Position numbers and translations under genes: made by a program | Notes under the pieces: generated by a model | What the model saw: only the letters and a program-made list of their open reading frames with translations | Databases searched by the model: none | What the model was told of the DNA's origin: nothing | Shown: piece by piece, positions 40,459 to 54,523 of the stretch | How the letters are laid out: each line of letters opens with the position of its first letter | Position numbering within the stretch: the stretch's first letter is position 1 | Assembly (NCBI GenBank): GCA_964006375.1 | Contig: OZ023267.1 | Location: 82,051,906 to 82,115,905 of the forward strand | Reading direction: 5' to 3' | From: Tillus elongatus | Lineage: Eukaryota; Arthropoda; Insecta; Coleoptera; Cleridae | Length of the DNA: 64,000 bases

Positions 40459-41623
40459 TGATGGCATCGATCGAGAAGAGCTGCGCTCTTACTATTCACC
40501 AACTAAATCGTTTGGTAACAGCGATGAAATTGAAATAGCCATCAACCAACAAGATGCGTTCGTATGTCTGGCCGAGTCAGCTCTAATAATCGAAGGTGCT
40601 CTGGAACCTGTAGCAATCCAAAATGCCACTGGTGCTTGTTATCTGTCAAATAATGGAGGAGCAGCTCTGTTTGAATCAATGACCTATGAGTTAAATAACA
40701 AGGAAGTGGAACGAGTGCGAGACCCATACACCACAACCATCATCAAAAGTCTGCTATCGTTCAGTAAGAATGAAGCCCAATCTCTTAGCAACGCCGGTCT
40801 GAATGTGTTGTCGGAGCACATCACCTTAAATGATAACAAGTTTCACATGCTCATACCTGTCTGGTTCCTCTTCAGTTTCTTTCATCATTTCAAAGGAGTT
40901 CTCTGTGGCAAACATACTTTCCGCTTTACAAGAAGTCGAAACGATTCCAATGGCTATTACAGCACAGGTACGGCACGAGCAAAAATTACCGTAACCAATA
41001 TGTTTTTAAAGGTAAAACATGTATTTCCCAATGATAAAATGAAATTGGAACTGATGGATAAAATAGCCAAAGACACCTCTATATTTCTCGCCTACCGCAA
41101 ATGGGACATATACGAGTTACCAGCACTCAGAGATATCAACAGAGATGTGTGGGCTGTTAAAACTGCAACCAACTTGGAAAGACCTCGATATGTGATTATA
41201 GCATTTCAAACAGATCGTAAGGATAACGTGAAGAAGAGGTCAGACTATTTCGATAACATTGGTATGATGGACCTTCGAGTGTTTCTAAATTCAGAATGCT
41301 ACCCTTATGAATCTATGAATATGGATTTTGAGAAATCGAAATATGCAGAAGCCTATAACATGTATACAGATTTTCAAAAAAGCTTCTGTTATAAAAACAT
41401 GTCGGAGCCTATCTTGAATTATGACGAGTTTAAAGACAGAGCTCTATTTGTGATTGACTGTCAGCACCAGAACGAGTCAATCAAGTCTTCAACGGTGGAC
41501 ATTAAGGTGGAGTTTATGAGTCACGCCAACTTCCCAAAAAATACTCGTGTTTATTGTCTGGTTATTCATGACAGTGTAATGGAATATAAACCTCTAACGG
41601 GCATCGTTAGAGCCATTATGTAA
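40418..41623 (+). CDS. Major capsid protein of P-B (intact, 401 aa)
   Basis: The start chosen is MSSKLEIFKEP at 40418, shared with P-A and P-C; the frame extends upstream to 40325 through non-conserved sequence. Landmarks include FVCLAESALIIEGALEP, MTYELNNKEVERVRDP, LSNAGLN, VWFLFSFFHHFKGVLCGKH, TGTARAKITVTNMFLKVKHVFP, FLNSECYPYESMNMDFEK and a C terminus GIVRAIM. The 'IEG-L...YELN--EV-R-R' and 'FF-HFK' blocks are those of the double-jelly-roll capsid proteins of Polinton-type elements. It forms the last gene before the right terminal region, and an AATAAA-like signal follows the stop (about 41668). It is the only open capsid gene in the window. Confidence 0.8.
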   Translation: MSSKLEIFKEPVFDDGIDREELRSYYSPTKSFGNSDEIEIAINQQDAFVCLAESALIIEGALEPVAIQNATGACYLSNNGGAALFESMTYELNNKEVERVRDPYTTTIIKSLLSFSKNEAQSLSNAGLNVLSEHITLNDNKFHMLIPVWFLFSFFHHFKGVLCGKHTFRFTRSRNDSNGYYSTGTARAKITVTNMFLKVKHVFPNDKMKLELMDKIAKDTSIFLAYRKWDIYELPALRDINRDVWAVKTATNLERPRYVIIAFQTDRKDNVKKRSDYFDNIGMMDLRVFLNSECYPYESMNMDFEKSKYAEAYNMYTDFQKSFCYKNMSEPILNYDEFKDRALFVIDCQHQNESIKSSTVDIKVEFMSHANFPKNTRVYCLVIHDSVMEYKPLTGIVRAIM

Positions 41624-41744
41624 TAATAGTATGTCATTTATGTATCAATATGTACAACTTAATTAATCCTAATAAATTTTTATTGTATGTAAATCAGTTG
41701 TTTTATTTTTATTTTGTTGCATTTTTATTAACCCCTTTCTGTCT

Positions 41745-41925
41745 GTCAGTCTAAGCAAAGACTTCGAGCTGTCATGACGTGTGTGTGTTAAACAGCTGTA
41801 CAAGCTCAAACAAGATTATCTAAGATACTTGTTGGGCAATCAATTGTCTGTCTTTTATTACACAGCTCTGTCAGTCTAAGTAAAGACTTCGAGCTGTCAT
41901 GACGTGTGTGTGTGTGTGTTAACAA
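41745..41925. repeat. Direct repeat of about 46 bp in the P-B right subterminal region
   Basis: The block running TGTCAGTCTAAGCAAAGACTT to GACGTGTGTGTG occurs at about 41747-41793 and again at about 41868-41916. Its inverse is near 34375-34420, marking how far the terminal homology reaches. Short TG runs end each copy. Confidence 0.65.
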
Positions 41926-43090
41926 TCAACAACAGCGTCTATATGTTTTGTTTGGTTCAAGTGGATGTCATTAAACAACTGTGTTATTTCTATAACGGGC
42001 CCCATTCAAGACCTCAACATACGTTAGTGTGTGTTAAGCTGTGAAAGAAGGCTGACGTCTCTTGCTGTATGTAAGTATACTATTATATTATTTATGTTTA
42101 CATACAAACAATACTTATCAAACAATCCTCGTATATCAAAGTTTAATTTAGTTGTTTTAAATCGAGTTTTGTTACTTGTGTGTTTTTGATCACTCCCTAT
42201 ATAAATTTAGATTCATTCATTCAAAATACAAACACACTAACATAAACAAACACGCCGGCAATAAAACCAAGTCCCCGAGTTTTATTGCGCTATTAAAATA
42301 AACTCATTAACATATCTAGATGTAAATACGTTTTTCTTATTGATATAGTTTACTTCAAACGTTTTTGTTATTAAATGATATTAGATAGGTAAATTGGTAC
42401 GTGTTTTAAATAGCTTTTACTATAAATATACAATTGTTTTTTAAATTACAGTTCCTATTATTCAATTGGAATGTAATAGAGATACAACCCCTGCCTACAC
42501 ACACAAACTCAGCAGCCTCATAAACTCGTTTTATGTAACAGGTTTTTGTTTTATATATACCCACTGATAACAAACTTTCATCGTATGTCTGAATAGCATA
42601 ATCGGTTTAGGGACGTTTGCATATCTTAGTAAGCTGTATGGTTGGGGGTTCGAATCTAATTCAATCTAATTTCAGGCGAACGCTTTTCTTTCAAAAATCA
42701 TATTTCAAATTAAATTCAAAATTTCAAATTACCCGCTCAATATATCTTCCTCATATATGTATGTGTGTGTGTGACTAAACCGAATGACTGTGTCCAACAG
42801 ATGTCTCCCATCGAGCTAGAGAATATTCTCTACACTCTACAACTTTACAAATAGAATATTCTCTAGCTCAATGAGTCATATCTCTGGACACAACAGACAG
42901 TAATTTTCAAACAAATTCAAATTTCCCGCCAAAAACGAAATACCCTAACAAACTTCAATACACCTTAACAACAACAACAACACAATAAACAAACCAAACA
43001 GCTGTGTTTACGAACATAACCTTAATAAACAAAATACATAACCTTAATAAACAAACAGATGCATGGTAATCAACACACACATGACATAAC
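41926..43090. other. P-B right subterminal non-coding region
   Basis: It contains blocks inverted relative to 34190-34320 (about 42020-42080), a tRNA-like sequence at 42587-42677, and a short inverted repeat around TAGAATATTCTCTA near 42820-42870. No supported frame. Confidence 0.6.
42587..42677 (+). tRNA. tRNA-like sequence in the P-B right end (degenerate)
   Basis: A 7-bp acceptor-like stem can form between GTCTGAA (42587-42593) and TTCAGGC (42671-42677). An A-box-like AATCGGTTTAGGG, a long variable arm and a B-box-like GGGGGTTCGAATC lie in the expected order. The T stem does not pair well and several extra bases follow it. It corresponds to 34447-34540 at the other end. Confidence 0.4.
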
Positions 43091-43678
43091 CTTAATAAAC
43101 AAATACAAACATAACCTTAATAAACAAACAGATGACACGTGAGCGAACATAACCTTAATAAACAAATACATAACCTTAATAAACAATCAGACAAACACAC
43201 ACATGGAGAGCTAACCTGACTTGTAGATATCTATGACAGGTCAGACATCTTGGAACGCTTGTGACGACATCTCAGGTTAGTTCCATAGAGAGAACCCGGG
43301 TTGCAGCTGTCTATGACAGGTCAGCCATCTTGGAATGCTTGTGACGTCATCTCAGGTCAGACAGTTCCATAGAGACCCGGGTTGCGGCTGTCTATGACAG
43401 GTCAGCCATCTTGGAATGCTTGTGACGTCATCTGACAGGTCAGGTGACATTTGACGTTGACACATGTCAGGTCAGGTGACAGCTGACGTTGACAGCTGTC
43501 AGGTTAGCTGACAGCTGACAGCTGACAGCTGTCAGGTCAGTGACATTTGACACCTGTCAAATCTGACAGGTCAGCTGTCAACTGTCACAGGTCAGCGCAG
43601 GTCAGCGCATGCGCATGACGTCACGCGCATGCGCAGTAAAAAGTGGAGGGGATGGGCCCAGGTGACTCCCTATCTACT
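43091..43678. repeat. P-B right terminal inverted repeat
   Basis: The outer 310 bp mirror 33417-33725. Repeated CATAACCTTAATAAACAAA units lie just inside (about 42985-43195). The end reads GGTGACTCCCTATCTACT at 43678. Confidence 0.85.
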
Positions 43679-43684
43679 CATATT

Positions 43685-44261
43685 TTTTTGTTTTTTATTT
43701 ATTTCTGTTAAAATTTATGTTTTGGTTTCTTGTATATTTTCATATAATTTCCTAAAATTTTCTCCCGCATGTTTATTATATTCTTGCTGTTGTTTTTCTA
43801 TTCTGTAAATATCTTGTTTAATTTCATTTTTAATTTTATTTTTGGTTTCTTCTAATTTGCCATTTATGTTTTTTTTTCTGTTCTGGAACTATTTTCGTCC
43901 ATTTCCTTTTTCATAATATTGAACAAAGCTGCTAATTTTTTATCCATTGATGATTCCTCTTCCTTTTGGTTTTTTATTGTTTGTTTTGCAGGGTCTTCTA
44001 TCACACTGCTGCTATGATCCTTTTCTTCTTCTATTATAAAAGTTTCATCGCCCCGATAATCTGTTTCTTCTCCTTCATGTGATACAGTTTCTTCTTCCGA
44101 ACTTTCCTTAGGCTCCCTCCATTTCTTGTATTGTTTAAGTTTTTCTCTTTCCTGCTTTGCCATTTTTACTGGATCCTCGGGTATGCTGATCATAGGTTCT
44201 TCTAATTCCTTTTCTTGTTCTGGACTAATTGGTTTTTAATTTCTTGTTTTTCCCCAGACAT
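43685..44261 (-). pseudogene. LTR-A Gag-like protein, N-terminal part
   Basis: It starts MSGEKQEIKNQ at 44261 and shifts frame after about 20 codons. The frame at 44193-43864 is highly charged, with KMAKQEREKLKQYKKWREP followed by acidic Glu-rich and coiled-coil segments. Further frames continue to the P-B insertion, and the gene resumes at 33410. It is decayed. Confidence 0.5.
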
Positions 44262-44906
44262 ATTTGGGCTTTATTAATTTTATTTTAGCGTGAATTTAAA
44301 ATTTAATTATCCCCCTTTCTAAGTATGGACTAGTTTTATTACTATAGTATATCACTAAAATATTTAATTTACCGTCCTGTATTTCGCCAGACAATGTTCC
44401 TGTGCACTTTTTAATTATAACTGTTTTAATAACTCTTGTAGAGACAAATTGTGGACAAATGCGAGGAATTCTATCAACTATTACCTTGTTTTGCAAGACA
44501 ATATTCCTGTACACGAAATTTTTAATTCCCTTTTAAATACCCCACTGAAAGTTGTTAATCATAAAACAATTTCTTCTATTTGATGTGCAATTGAATTTTT
44601 ATATTTAAATATTGTGACTAATTATTTTCTGTCTTAAAATACTAAATTTTCTTGTTACGGCTCGAAATAAAATGGTTCGATAATATTTCTGTCAATATTT
44701 TCCCTAATATCAGCCTTCAAATATTTAATCACTAAAAATTGAATGAAAATTTGCTATAATTTAAGGTAGGTAATTAGTATATTATTTTAAATATTAAAGA
44801 CAAACCTTTGCCGTTGCGGCGAAAAAAATTTTCAAAATTTACGATGGAAATAAATTTATTTTTTTACACAAAAATTTTGATATAGTTTATTGTTATTATT
44901 TTAAAG

Positions 44907-44925
44907 CCCTTAAGTTGCGGCGCCA
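44907..44925 (-). other. LTR-A primer-binding site
   Basis: The minus strand reads TGGCGCCGCAACTTAAGGG six bases inside the 5' LTR. The TGG start pairs with a tRNA CCA end. I have not assigned the tRNA. Confidence 0.7.
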
Positions 44926-44931
44926 TTTAGT

Positions 44932-47952
<3,021 letters not shown>

Positions 47953-49702
47953 AATCCCCAATAATAAGTTTTTACTGCTTTAGAGGCTTGCCTTCTGAAG
48001 CTAGGAAAAATTTTTATTCACGCTTTTAGTTTATAGCAATATAATCTTTTCCTCTCTTAATACATTTTTTTGCATTTCAGATTACGGAAATGAGTTATGC
48101 TGTGAAATCAGAACTATCATCTGAGACTCAAGTGATCTAGCTGCGAACATGAGAAGTTATTATATTTACGTGTCAGATGCACTTATGCATGAAAGACATT
48201 ATTGTGCTTATAAGCATGTTTAAAAAAAATACTAGCGTGCCTACAATTTAGAGGAACACTAGCGTACCTTTAATTGTTTTATAAGAACACCGCTGTGCCA
48301 ATATTTTGTCAATTATGTTTTTGAAGACCACTGCTGTGCCCACAATTATTTTAAGAAAAATACTACTGTGCCTGCAACTTTCTGCTACTGATCCTGTTGT
48401 CATTATTGCTGCATGTTTGTTCCAGCTTCATAAGTGTTCAGTTCTTCGAAGTGTTTATGGCCTTTATTTAAAATAGTGCTTCGTTAGTTTAAGTGCTTTA
48501 AAAAAATATGTGTCATGTCAGTGCTTTGTTCGTCTGGGATTTCTTCAACTTATATTCCTTTTTTAATGTCACGTTTGCCCAAGCAACGTTTGACTTAGTT
48601 ATTAAGTCTGCATGTTGCATGCTATAAGAAATGCCATCAACATTAAATGAAAAAATGTTGTTAATTGACTATTGTCAAGGCTAAATTTAGTTTTAAGTAT
48701 CCCCCCAAGTAAAGTAAGAAATTATCTCTTGCTTTTCAAATTCCTTGTTTAACTTATCTCTTTATCATCATTTTTTTTTTTATTATTACCGAGTTTCCCT
48801 TTTCTCATTGCGTGTGTTCGTACACGTGATAATGAACCGATTTCTATAACGACATGTTTGTATATACCCCCATATTTGGACTATTTTTTCTATTGCTGCT
48901 ACCATTGTAAGTTTCTATATGTTTCTTTTTGATATTAGGTCCTTTCCTTTTTCAATTCGTTTTATTCTTCTGATACCCAACTTTTTTTCTTCTTATTATT
49001 AATCTGAAACTACTGTTTATCAGTCAATATATGTTCCTTTTACTTGACTTTTTCATCTCATTCCCCTATATCTTGCAACTACTGTGCACATAATCATCTA
49101 TATATATTTTCATTATCTCAATATGCCCTCTATGGGTTTACATATTCACTGGTTAGCTTCTCCATCTATTAAATTCATTTCACTGTTCGTACATATATAT
49201 TTTTGACTTTTCCCATTACTCCTTGATTCAGACGTCCTTATTTAGTTGTCTACCCTACTAAATGTTCCATAATTTTAACGAATTTTACATAATTGGCCTT
49301 GATATCTGTTTTCTTCATATATTTTTCTTTCTTTTTCCTCATTTGTTGGCAGCTCTGGTCCTCTTATCTTGGGTTTAAACTTGTCCCCACTACTTCGTTT
49401 GTTTCCGATCATATATGTCTTGTTTGACGTGCATTTCTACTGCTTGTTTGTCGTGAAATTCTTCCCCACGCTTAGCTGGTTACTAAATCTATCTGCCTCG
49501 GTTTTAATTTGGCTATACTCTTCTTTCATGCTTGACATTTGCTTTACATTTTGAATTTTGACGTGTTATTTGGTCGAACTAGTTTTGGTTCAGTTGATAG
49601 ACTTAATCCAGGTCTGCAATTTTGAATTTTGATTGTTATGTTATTTCAAAAAATGTTGGTGAGTTTAAAGACTTCCCAGGTCATTCATCTCATTCTAGTT
49701 CA
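47953..49702. other. LTR-B internal non-coding region
   Basis: T-rich sequence downstream of Gag. Short repeated phrases of the ACTGCTGTGCC type lie near 48230-48380. On the minus strand, TATTGGGGATT next to the 3' LTR (about 47953-47965) is a weak polypurine tract. No pol gene. Confidence 0.6.
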
Positions 49703-50887
49703 TTAATTCTTCGTAGTCGTTTCATATTTTGTTGCTGCGTAGTCTCCATATCCGTTATGTGGTCTTCTCCACTGCTCATGATTGTTATCAGACTCTTCTG
49801 CCTGTCTTGCATCGTATTCCATGCTAGAATCGTTTTTGTAGGTATCCTCGTTTCTCTGGCATTTATACCTATTCGTGCCATCGTTGCCATCCTTGTTTTC
49901 ACGTCTATACCTATTATTTCCTATACGTTTCCGTTTAAATTTGTCACCCTTATTCCTGATTTCTTCTAGGCATTCTTGTTTCTTTTTGTTTCTTCTATTC
50001 TCCATTGCTCTTGTCCATTTTGGCCCAAAACATTCTTCTACTTCTTCTCTCAGACTTTTATTTCCCAACGTCAGCTTTACATCTGGCTCTTCTCTTAGAT
50101 TCTCCAAATTTCCATTCGTTTCTCTCAATCTCTCTTCCATTTTGGTTTCATATCTGTTTCTTTTGTGTTTGCGCATCTTTCTAGGCCCTCTCATTCGCTG
50201 ATTTCTTCCATTCACTCTCTCTATGATTTTATCCATCGGTTCATCATCATTTGCTTTGATTTTTTCTATTATTATCTTGCGTACTACATCCATCTTTGTC
50301 TCTACTTTACTTTCAAACTTTCGTACTGCCTCGCTTATCTCTTCCATCTCCATTTCTACATCTTTTTTCACTTCTTGTACACTTTTTTCAACTTTCTCTG
50401 TGATATTTCTATCTATATTACCCAATCTCTCAATCATCTGCCTCATATTCTGCTCTTGTTCAACAAATTTCACAGTCATACTTTCTTTTATCTTGTTTAT
50501 ATTATCCTCTTGTCTTTCGAATCTGTCATTCATATTCTCATTTATTCCATTCATATCCCCTTTCATACTTTCCTTCATATCCATTAAACATTGTATTACC
50601 ATTTCGATGCTTGGACCGGTTTCCTTCTGTTTTTCACCTTCTTTGCTTCTAACATTCTCCATTTCATCCACTTTTATGCTCTCTTGTGACATTACTTTCA
50701 CTCTTTCATCCGGATCCTCTCTCATTTCTACTTCAGGCACTCTCTCGTCATTCATTTCCACATTTTCCTGTAGCATTTCCTCATGTACCTCCATTTCTTC
50801 TTCGTGTTCCGGTCCTCCTTCGTCTCCACGATCGTGTCTGTCTCTTGATGTGGCTTTGCTCCTAGTAGTGATTTTCTTATTTGGCAT
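49703..50887 (-). CDS. LTR-B Gag-like protein (394 aa)
   Basis: It starts MPNKKITTRSKATSRD at 50887, 90 bp from the 5' LTR. The N terminus is basic, then strongly acidic (Glu/Met-rich, about 25-90). Long coiled-coil heptads cover about 105-225 (MKESMKGDMNGINENMNDRFE, VEKSVQEVKKDVEMEMEEI). A short conserved-looking core near 265-300 (LTLGNKSLREEVEECFGPKW) is followed by a basic Arg/Lys/Asn-rich tail suited to RNA binding. No CCHC knuckle. It is likely the particle protein of the element, with enzymes supplied by another. An alternative is a chance charged protein, but length and position argue for Gag. Confidence 0.6.
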   Translation of the reverse strand: MPNKKITTRSKATSRDRHDRGDEGGPEHEEEMEVHEEMLQENVEMNDERVPEVEMREDPDERVKVMSQESIKVDEMENVRSKEGEKQKETGPSIEMVIQCLMDMKESMKGDMNGINENMNDRFERQEDNINKIKESMTVKFVEQEQNMRQMIERLGNIDRNITEKVEKSVQEVKKDVEMEMEEISEAVRKFESKVETKMDVVRKIIIEKIKANDDEPMDKIIERVNGRNQRMRGPRKMRKHKRNRYETKMEERLRETNGNLENLREEPDVKLTLGNKSLREEVEECFGPKWTRAMENRRNKKKQECLEEIRNKGDKFKRKRIGNNRYRRENKDGNDGTNRYKCQRNEDTYKNDSSMEYDARQAEESDNNHEQWRRPHNGYGDYAATKYETTTKN

Positions 50888-50977
50888 TTTTCTTCCTTTT
50901 TTTTTTATTTTTGATTACCCTGCCTTATTGATTATTTTACCCGCGAACCTCGAAAGCTCCCACGTTTAGGCGACAAT

Positions 50978-53399
50978 TGTTATAGAATGTTATATAGGAA
51001 GATTAAAGTCCCACGTAGTAATAATTTAATCTATCTAGGAAAATTATAGTCCCACGTTTTTGGGCGCTAATTGATATAGAAAGTTAATTTAAGCTAGGGT
51101 TGTTTAAGTCCCACTATTGGGTGATAATTGAAATAGGGAAAGGTTTATTTTAAGTTTTATATTATTATTATTAGGTATATTGAAATACTTGATATGGTGG
51201 CTAACTTAAATATGTTTTATTGCTTTTTGTTATGTTAATTTCGAAGTGTATTTTATCTTGTGAGTTTTATCTACCTGTAAAGTTGAGTGAATTATGCTGT
51301 AAAAAAAAATGTTTATAAAATATACGTGTATATGACTTCCACCCTGGTGTACCCAATGTCTTTTATTGCTGCATGTGATATAAACAAATTGATAGCATGG
51401 ATATACTTACTCTTTAAAACAGGGAGCTTCTTTAAGCTAGTGGGTTCAAGTCCTATCAAAATTTTTATTATTATTTCCAAAAGTATGATTAATTTTAAAT
51501 TTTGAAATGTATTCCCCCTCTGATCTTTACTCAAAATGCTTATAAATATATGTTAAAGAAAACAAAGCAAAGGTCCTTATACGCTCACAGAATTTAAATA
51601 TTTATTAAATTAACATATATGACAAAAACCTAAACCTTATGTATTACTTATACCTATTTGAATTTTACACTATAAAAGGGAACGAAAGAAAATAAAATAA
51701 ATTTTAACGGTACCGACACCTATTGGTGTTTATATTAATTCCACTGTATTGTGGCACTTAGTCAATAGACACAAGAGTTCCACGCTGACTATCAGTTATA
51801 GCCAAAAGATCCCCTGCCTCTATAAGTATCTTGAATGTCGTATAAAAACCAAAGCACAGTTTATGTACTTATTTTTTTAGCGAGTTTTATTATTCCTTTT
51901 ATTTTTACACTACTCACTCAGACTGCTGCTGCCTCTGCTGCCTCTCCTGTATTTGCTGAGTCGGACTATCGGATCAGCGACCCTCTAGATTTTTGCATCC
52001 TCTAGACTAAAATTTATCCTCTTGCTACTATCCCTTTTCAAACCCCTTCTATCTAATTTCTCAAACTATATCCTTATTACCAAAAATTCCCATCTAATAA
52101 TTTAATGACAATTTCAAACTTTTTTCCTCTCAAAAATTTTAATCTGATACTTTTTATCAAATTTTTTTTTTTTTTTTTTTTTTAAACTTGTTTTGGCCTC
52201 GAGCAAAGCTCTTTTAGCCACGGTCACTCCAGGTCAACAACTAGTGCTACAGCGCCCTATTATAATATGATGTTTTACATTATAATAAAAACAAAATGGA
52301 TTCTCTATGCTATCGTCTACCAAGCTCAGCAAACAAACACCTAAATTTCCCTTACTTCATGTAAACCAATAATAATTTACGAAGAGAGACTATGCCCATC
52401 ATACTTTACATTTTGTTTTTGTGGGTAAGGTGTATGTATTTAAGTCTTATAAACTAGGATTAAAAATAAGGAAAAAAGACATGGGATCACAAACTTCACG
52501 CCTAGGGGTCCACCAAGGCGACTTTATTTGAGACAAACTAGACTGGACCACGGTAAAGATGGGTTAGACACAGGGACAGACAAAAGGAATCTATAATTAT
52601 ATGCCTATTAACTATAATGTCAATTTCTTCCACAAAATTACTATAAAAAACAGAACAAAATTTTATATCTTTTTACGTTGAGCTAAATTACCTCATGTAA
52701 TTTATTACATTTAATGAAGTTCAAAAGTATATGCATCATCTCTCTTTCAACATAGAACGCTACATGCAACAAATATGATATATTTAATGGTAGTGGAATT
52801 CCTTGATCAAGACATTTTTTTTTTTTTTTTTTTCAAAATTTTTCCATCTGTTTATTCTTTTTTATACGTAACCAGCGTAACTAATCAAAAAACTGCTTTA
52901 TGCCTGCTTCAAATAAAATATCCTATCAAATTTTTAACACAATAATTATCTTCCATCATCTCCTCGGATACATACATACTTCTGATTGTTGTTAGTCAAT
53001 GAGAGAATAATTAACCTAACTATAACTTTAGTGTCAGTTTGACGTCTGTCCTAAATAAAAAACAGCTGACTTAAACATAGGTTATGACATGACATTTCTT
53101 ACAATTTAACACTCAAATTTTGACATCTTACTATTCTTAAAGCTAACAATATCCTTAATTCTAACAAACAATAACATCTTAAATTACATAACAGCTATCA
53201 AACAATAATACCTTAAACTATCTAATTAAACTTGTCATACATTTACACCTGCCTTGCCTCCTTTTAACACATATATATCTGTAAAATTTAGTTTCTCCCT
53301 GCCTTACAGTGCAAAAACATTGCATACACCAAAGGTAAGTTGTTGTTTGTGTATATGTATGTGTATATATGTATATGTGGCCCCCTTTAGTAACCATAT

Positions 53400-53401
<2 letters not shown>
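50978..53401 (-). repeat. LTR-B 5' LTR (right copy) with LINE insertion
   Basis: It matches the left LTR closely, interrupted at 52160-52833. The internal sequence beside it reads TGTCGCCTAAACGTGGGAGC on the minus strand two bases inside, in the primer-site position. That word also echoes motifs repeated within the LTR. Confidence 0.85.
52160..52833 (-). mobile_element. 5'-truncated LINE fragment (relative of LINE-2)
   Basis: T runs lie at both edges and a duplicated TCAAA(A)TTTTT flank is present compared with the empty site at 47380. Minus-strand sequence contains the last ~45 codons of a LINE-2-like ORF2 (PLNISYLL...HEVI then stop near 52690). A 3' UTR follows sharing CCTAGGGGTCC, AGACTGGACC and TTGGCCTCGA words with LINE-2. 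It is a recent target-primed insertion, as it is absent from the other LTR. Confidence 0.75.

Positions 53402-53486
<85 letters not shown>
53402..53486. repeat. (TA)n microsatellite on the right of LTR-B
   Basis: About 42 TA units, followed by ACAGATCTCCCCATTAGCGA, which resembles the edge of repeat R2. Confidence 0.9.
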
Positions 53487-53489
<3 letters not shown>

Positions 53490-54523
53490 AGATCTCCCCA
53501 TTAGCGAATGTTTTTTTTTTAAAATTCACTAATAAGCATGGATTCCTTTTAAATATGTACCTAATGTGTTATATGAAATTATTAATTATTTTTGCATTTG
53601 AAGACAGGCATCTTGGCTCCTTTTAATAAGTATGAATCATTGAAATATATTTTGAAACTAAATTTGAAATTGAAAGTATGGGGTATGCACTAGATAGTTC
53701 GAGAAAAACGGAAAAGTGATTTAAAGAAAAATAAATCTCTTCACCTTGTGTCTTGACAATTTTGTGTAATCGCTCTCTTGTAGCTCCGTATCTAGAATGA
53801 CATTCAGGTGAAGTATCGCTTCATGAAGCGCCAATATTCGAATACATAAGACCTTACAGACAGGTCTATAGCTATAGGGCTCTGACTTTTGTATTTGTCA
53901 GATAGGAAGCTTTGTTCAATAAATTAAGCGTTTTATGAATTTTTGCATTTCTTTCACAATGCCTCAATACCACAGTTTTAATTAGCACCACGCAATTCAA
54001 GCTTTAGACTTTCAATGGCCAATGTAATTGTTACGGTGATTCAGGAAATCAGATACCTTTTATCATAAGCTTTCAGGTAGAAGCCTTTTCTAAAGGTAAG
54101 TGGAATACGTTTTATTGATCAGCGTTCATCCAGTAATTAAAATAAAACGTTGTAAAAAAAATTGAATATCAATCAAAAATTTAAGTAGGAAAAATGTTTT
54201 TCTTTAAACAATGTGCTTGTATACTTGTTGCTTTATGTACTGGGTAATGTATTGTTCGGTATGTATTTTGAATATGGGGGGGGGGGGGGGGTATATTACA
54301 ATAAATATATACAGTGTCCCATCGGTGTGAGGACGGAAGATGCGTCCTCACTGAGGCTATATTTTCAAATGCGGTTTTCTCGAGGTGACAGATGATCCAC
54401 GAGTGCACATTTTAAAATCATTTACATTCATACAGAGTGTTAATATACAGAGTGTTGCACCAAACTTTTTAATAGATCACCCTATATATTATGGCATTTT
54501 TGGAAAGCCACGTCGATGCCGAT
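53487..54523. other. Non-coding DNA between LTR-B and P-D
   Basis: No supported gene. A run of 15 G lies at about 54277-54291. The first 50 bp resemble R2. Confidence 0.5.

Larger units (their letters stand above)
33417..43678. mobile_element. Polinton-like element P-B (10.26 kb), best preserved copy
   Basis: It begins AGTAGATAGGGAGTCACC at 33417 and ends with the exact complement at 43678. CATATT lies immediately outside both ends (33411-33416, 43679-43684), a clean 6-bp target duplication. Gene order from left is KilA-N(+), small basic protein(-), DUF8207-like(-), 15-bp satellite, ATPase(-), penton(+), 53-aa frame(+), capsid(+). The five larger genes are open. PLA2, protease and the fibre-like gene have been deleted. 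There is no polymerase or integrase. It sits inside LTR-A. Confidence 0.9.

Noticed and set aside
50223..50969. Ser/Phe/Ile-rich 248-aa plus-strand frame
   Set aside because: It is the antisense shadow of the LTR-B Gag gene; its composition mirrors the Glu/Lys/Met-rich coding strand.
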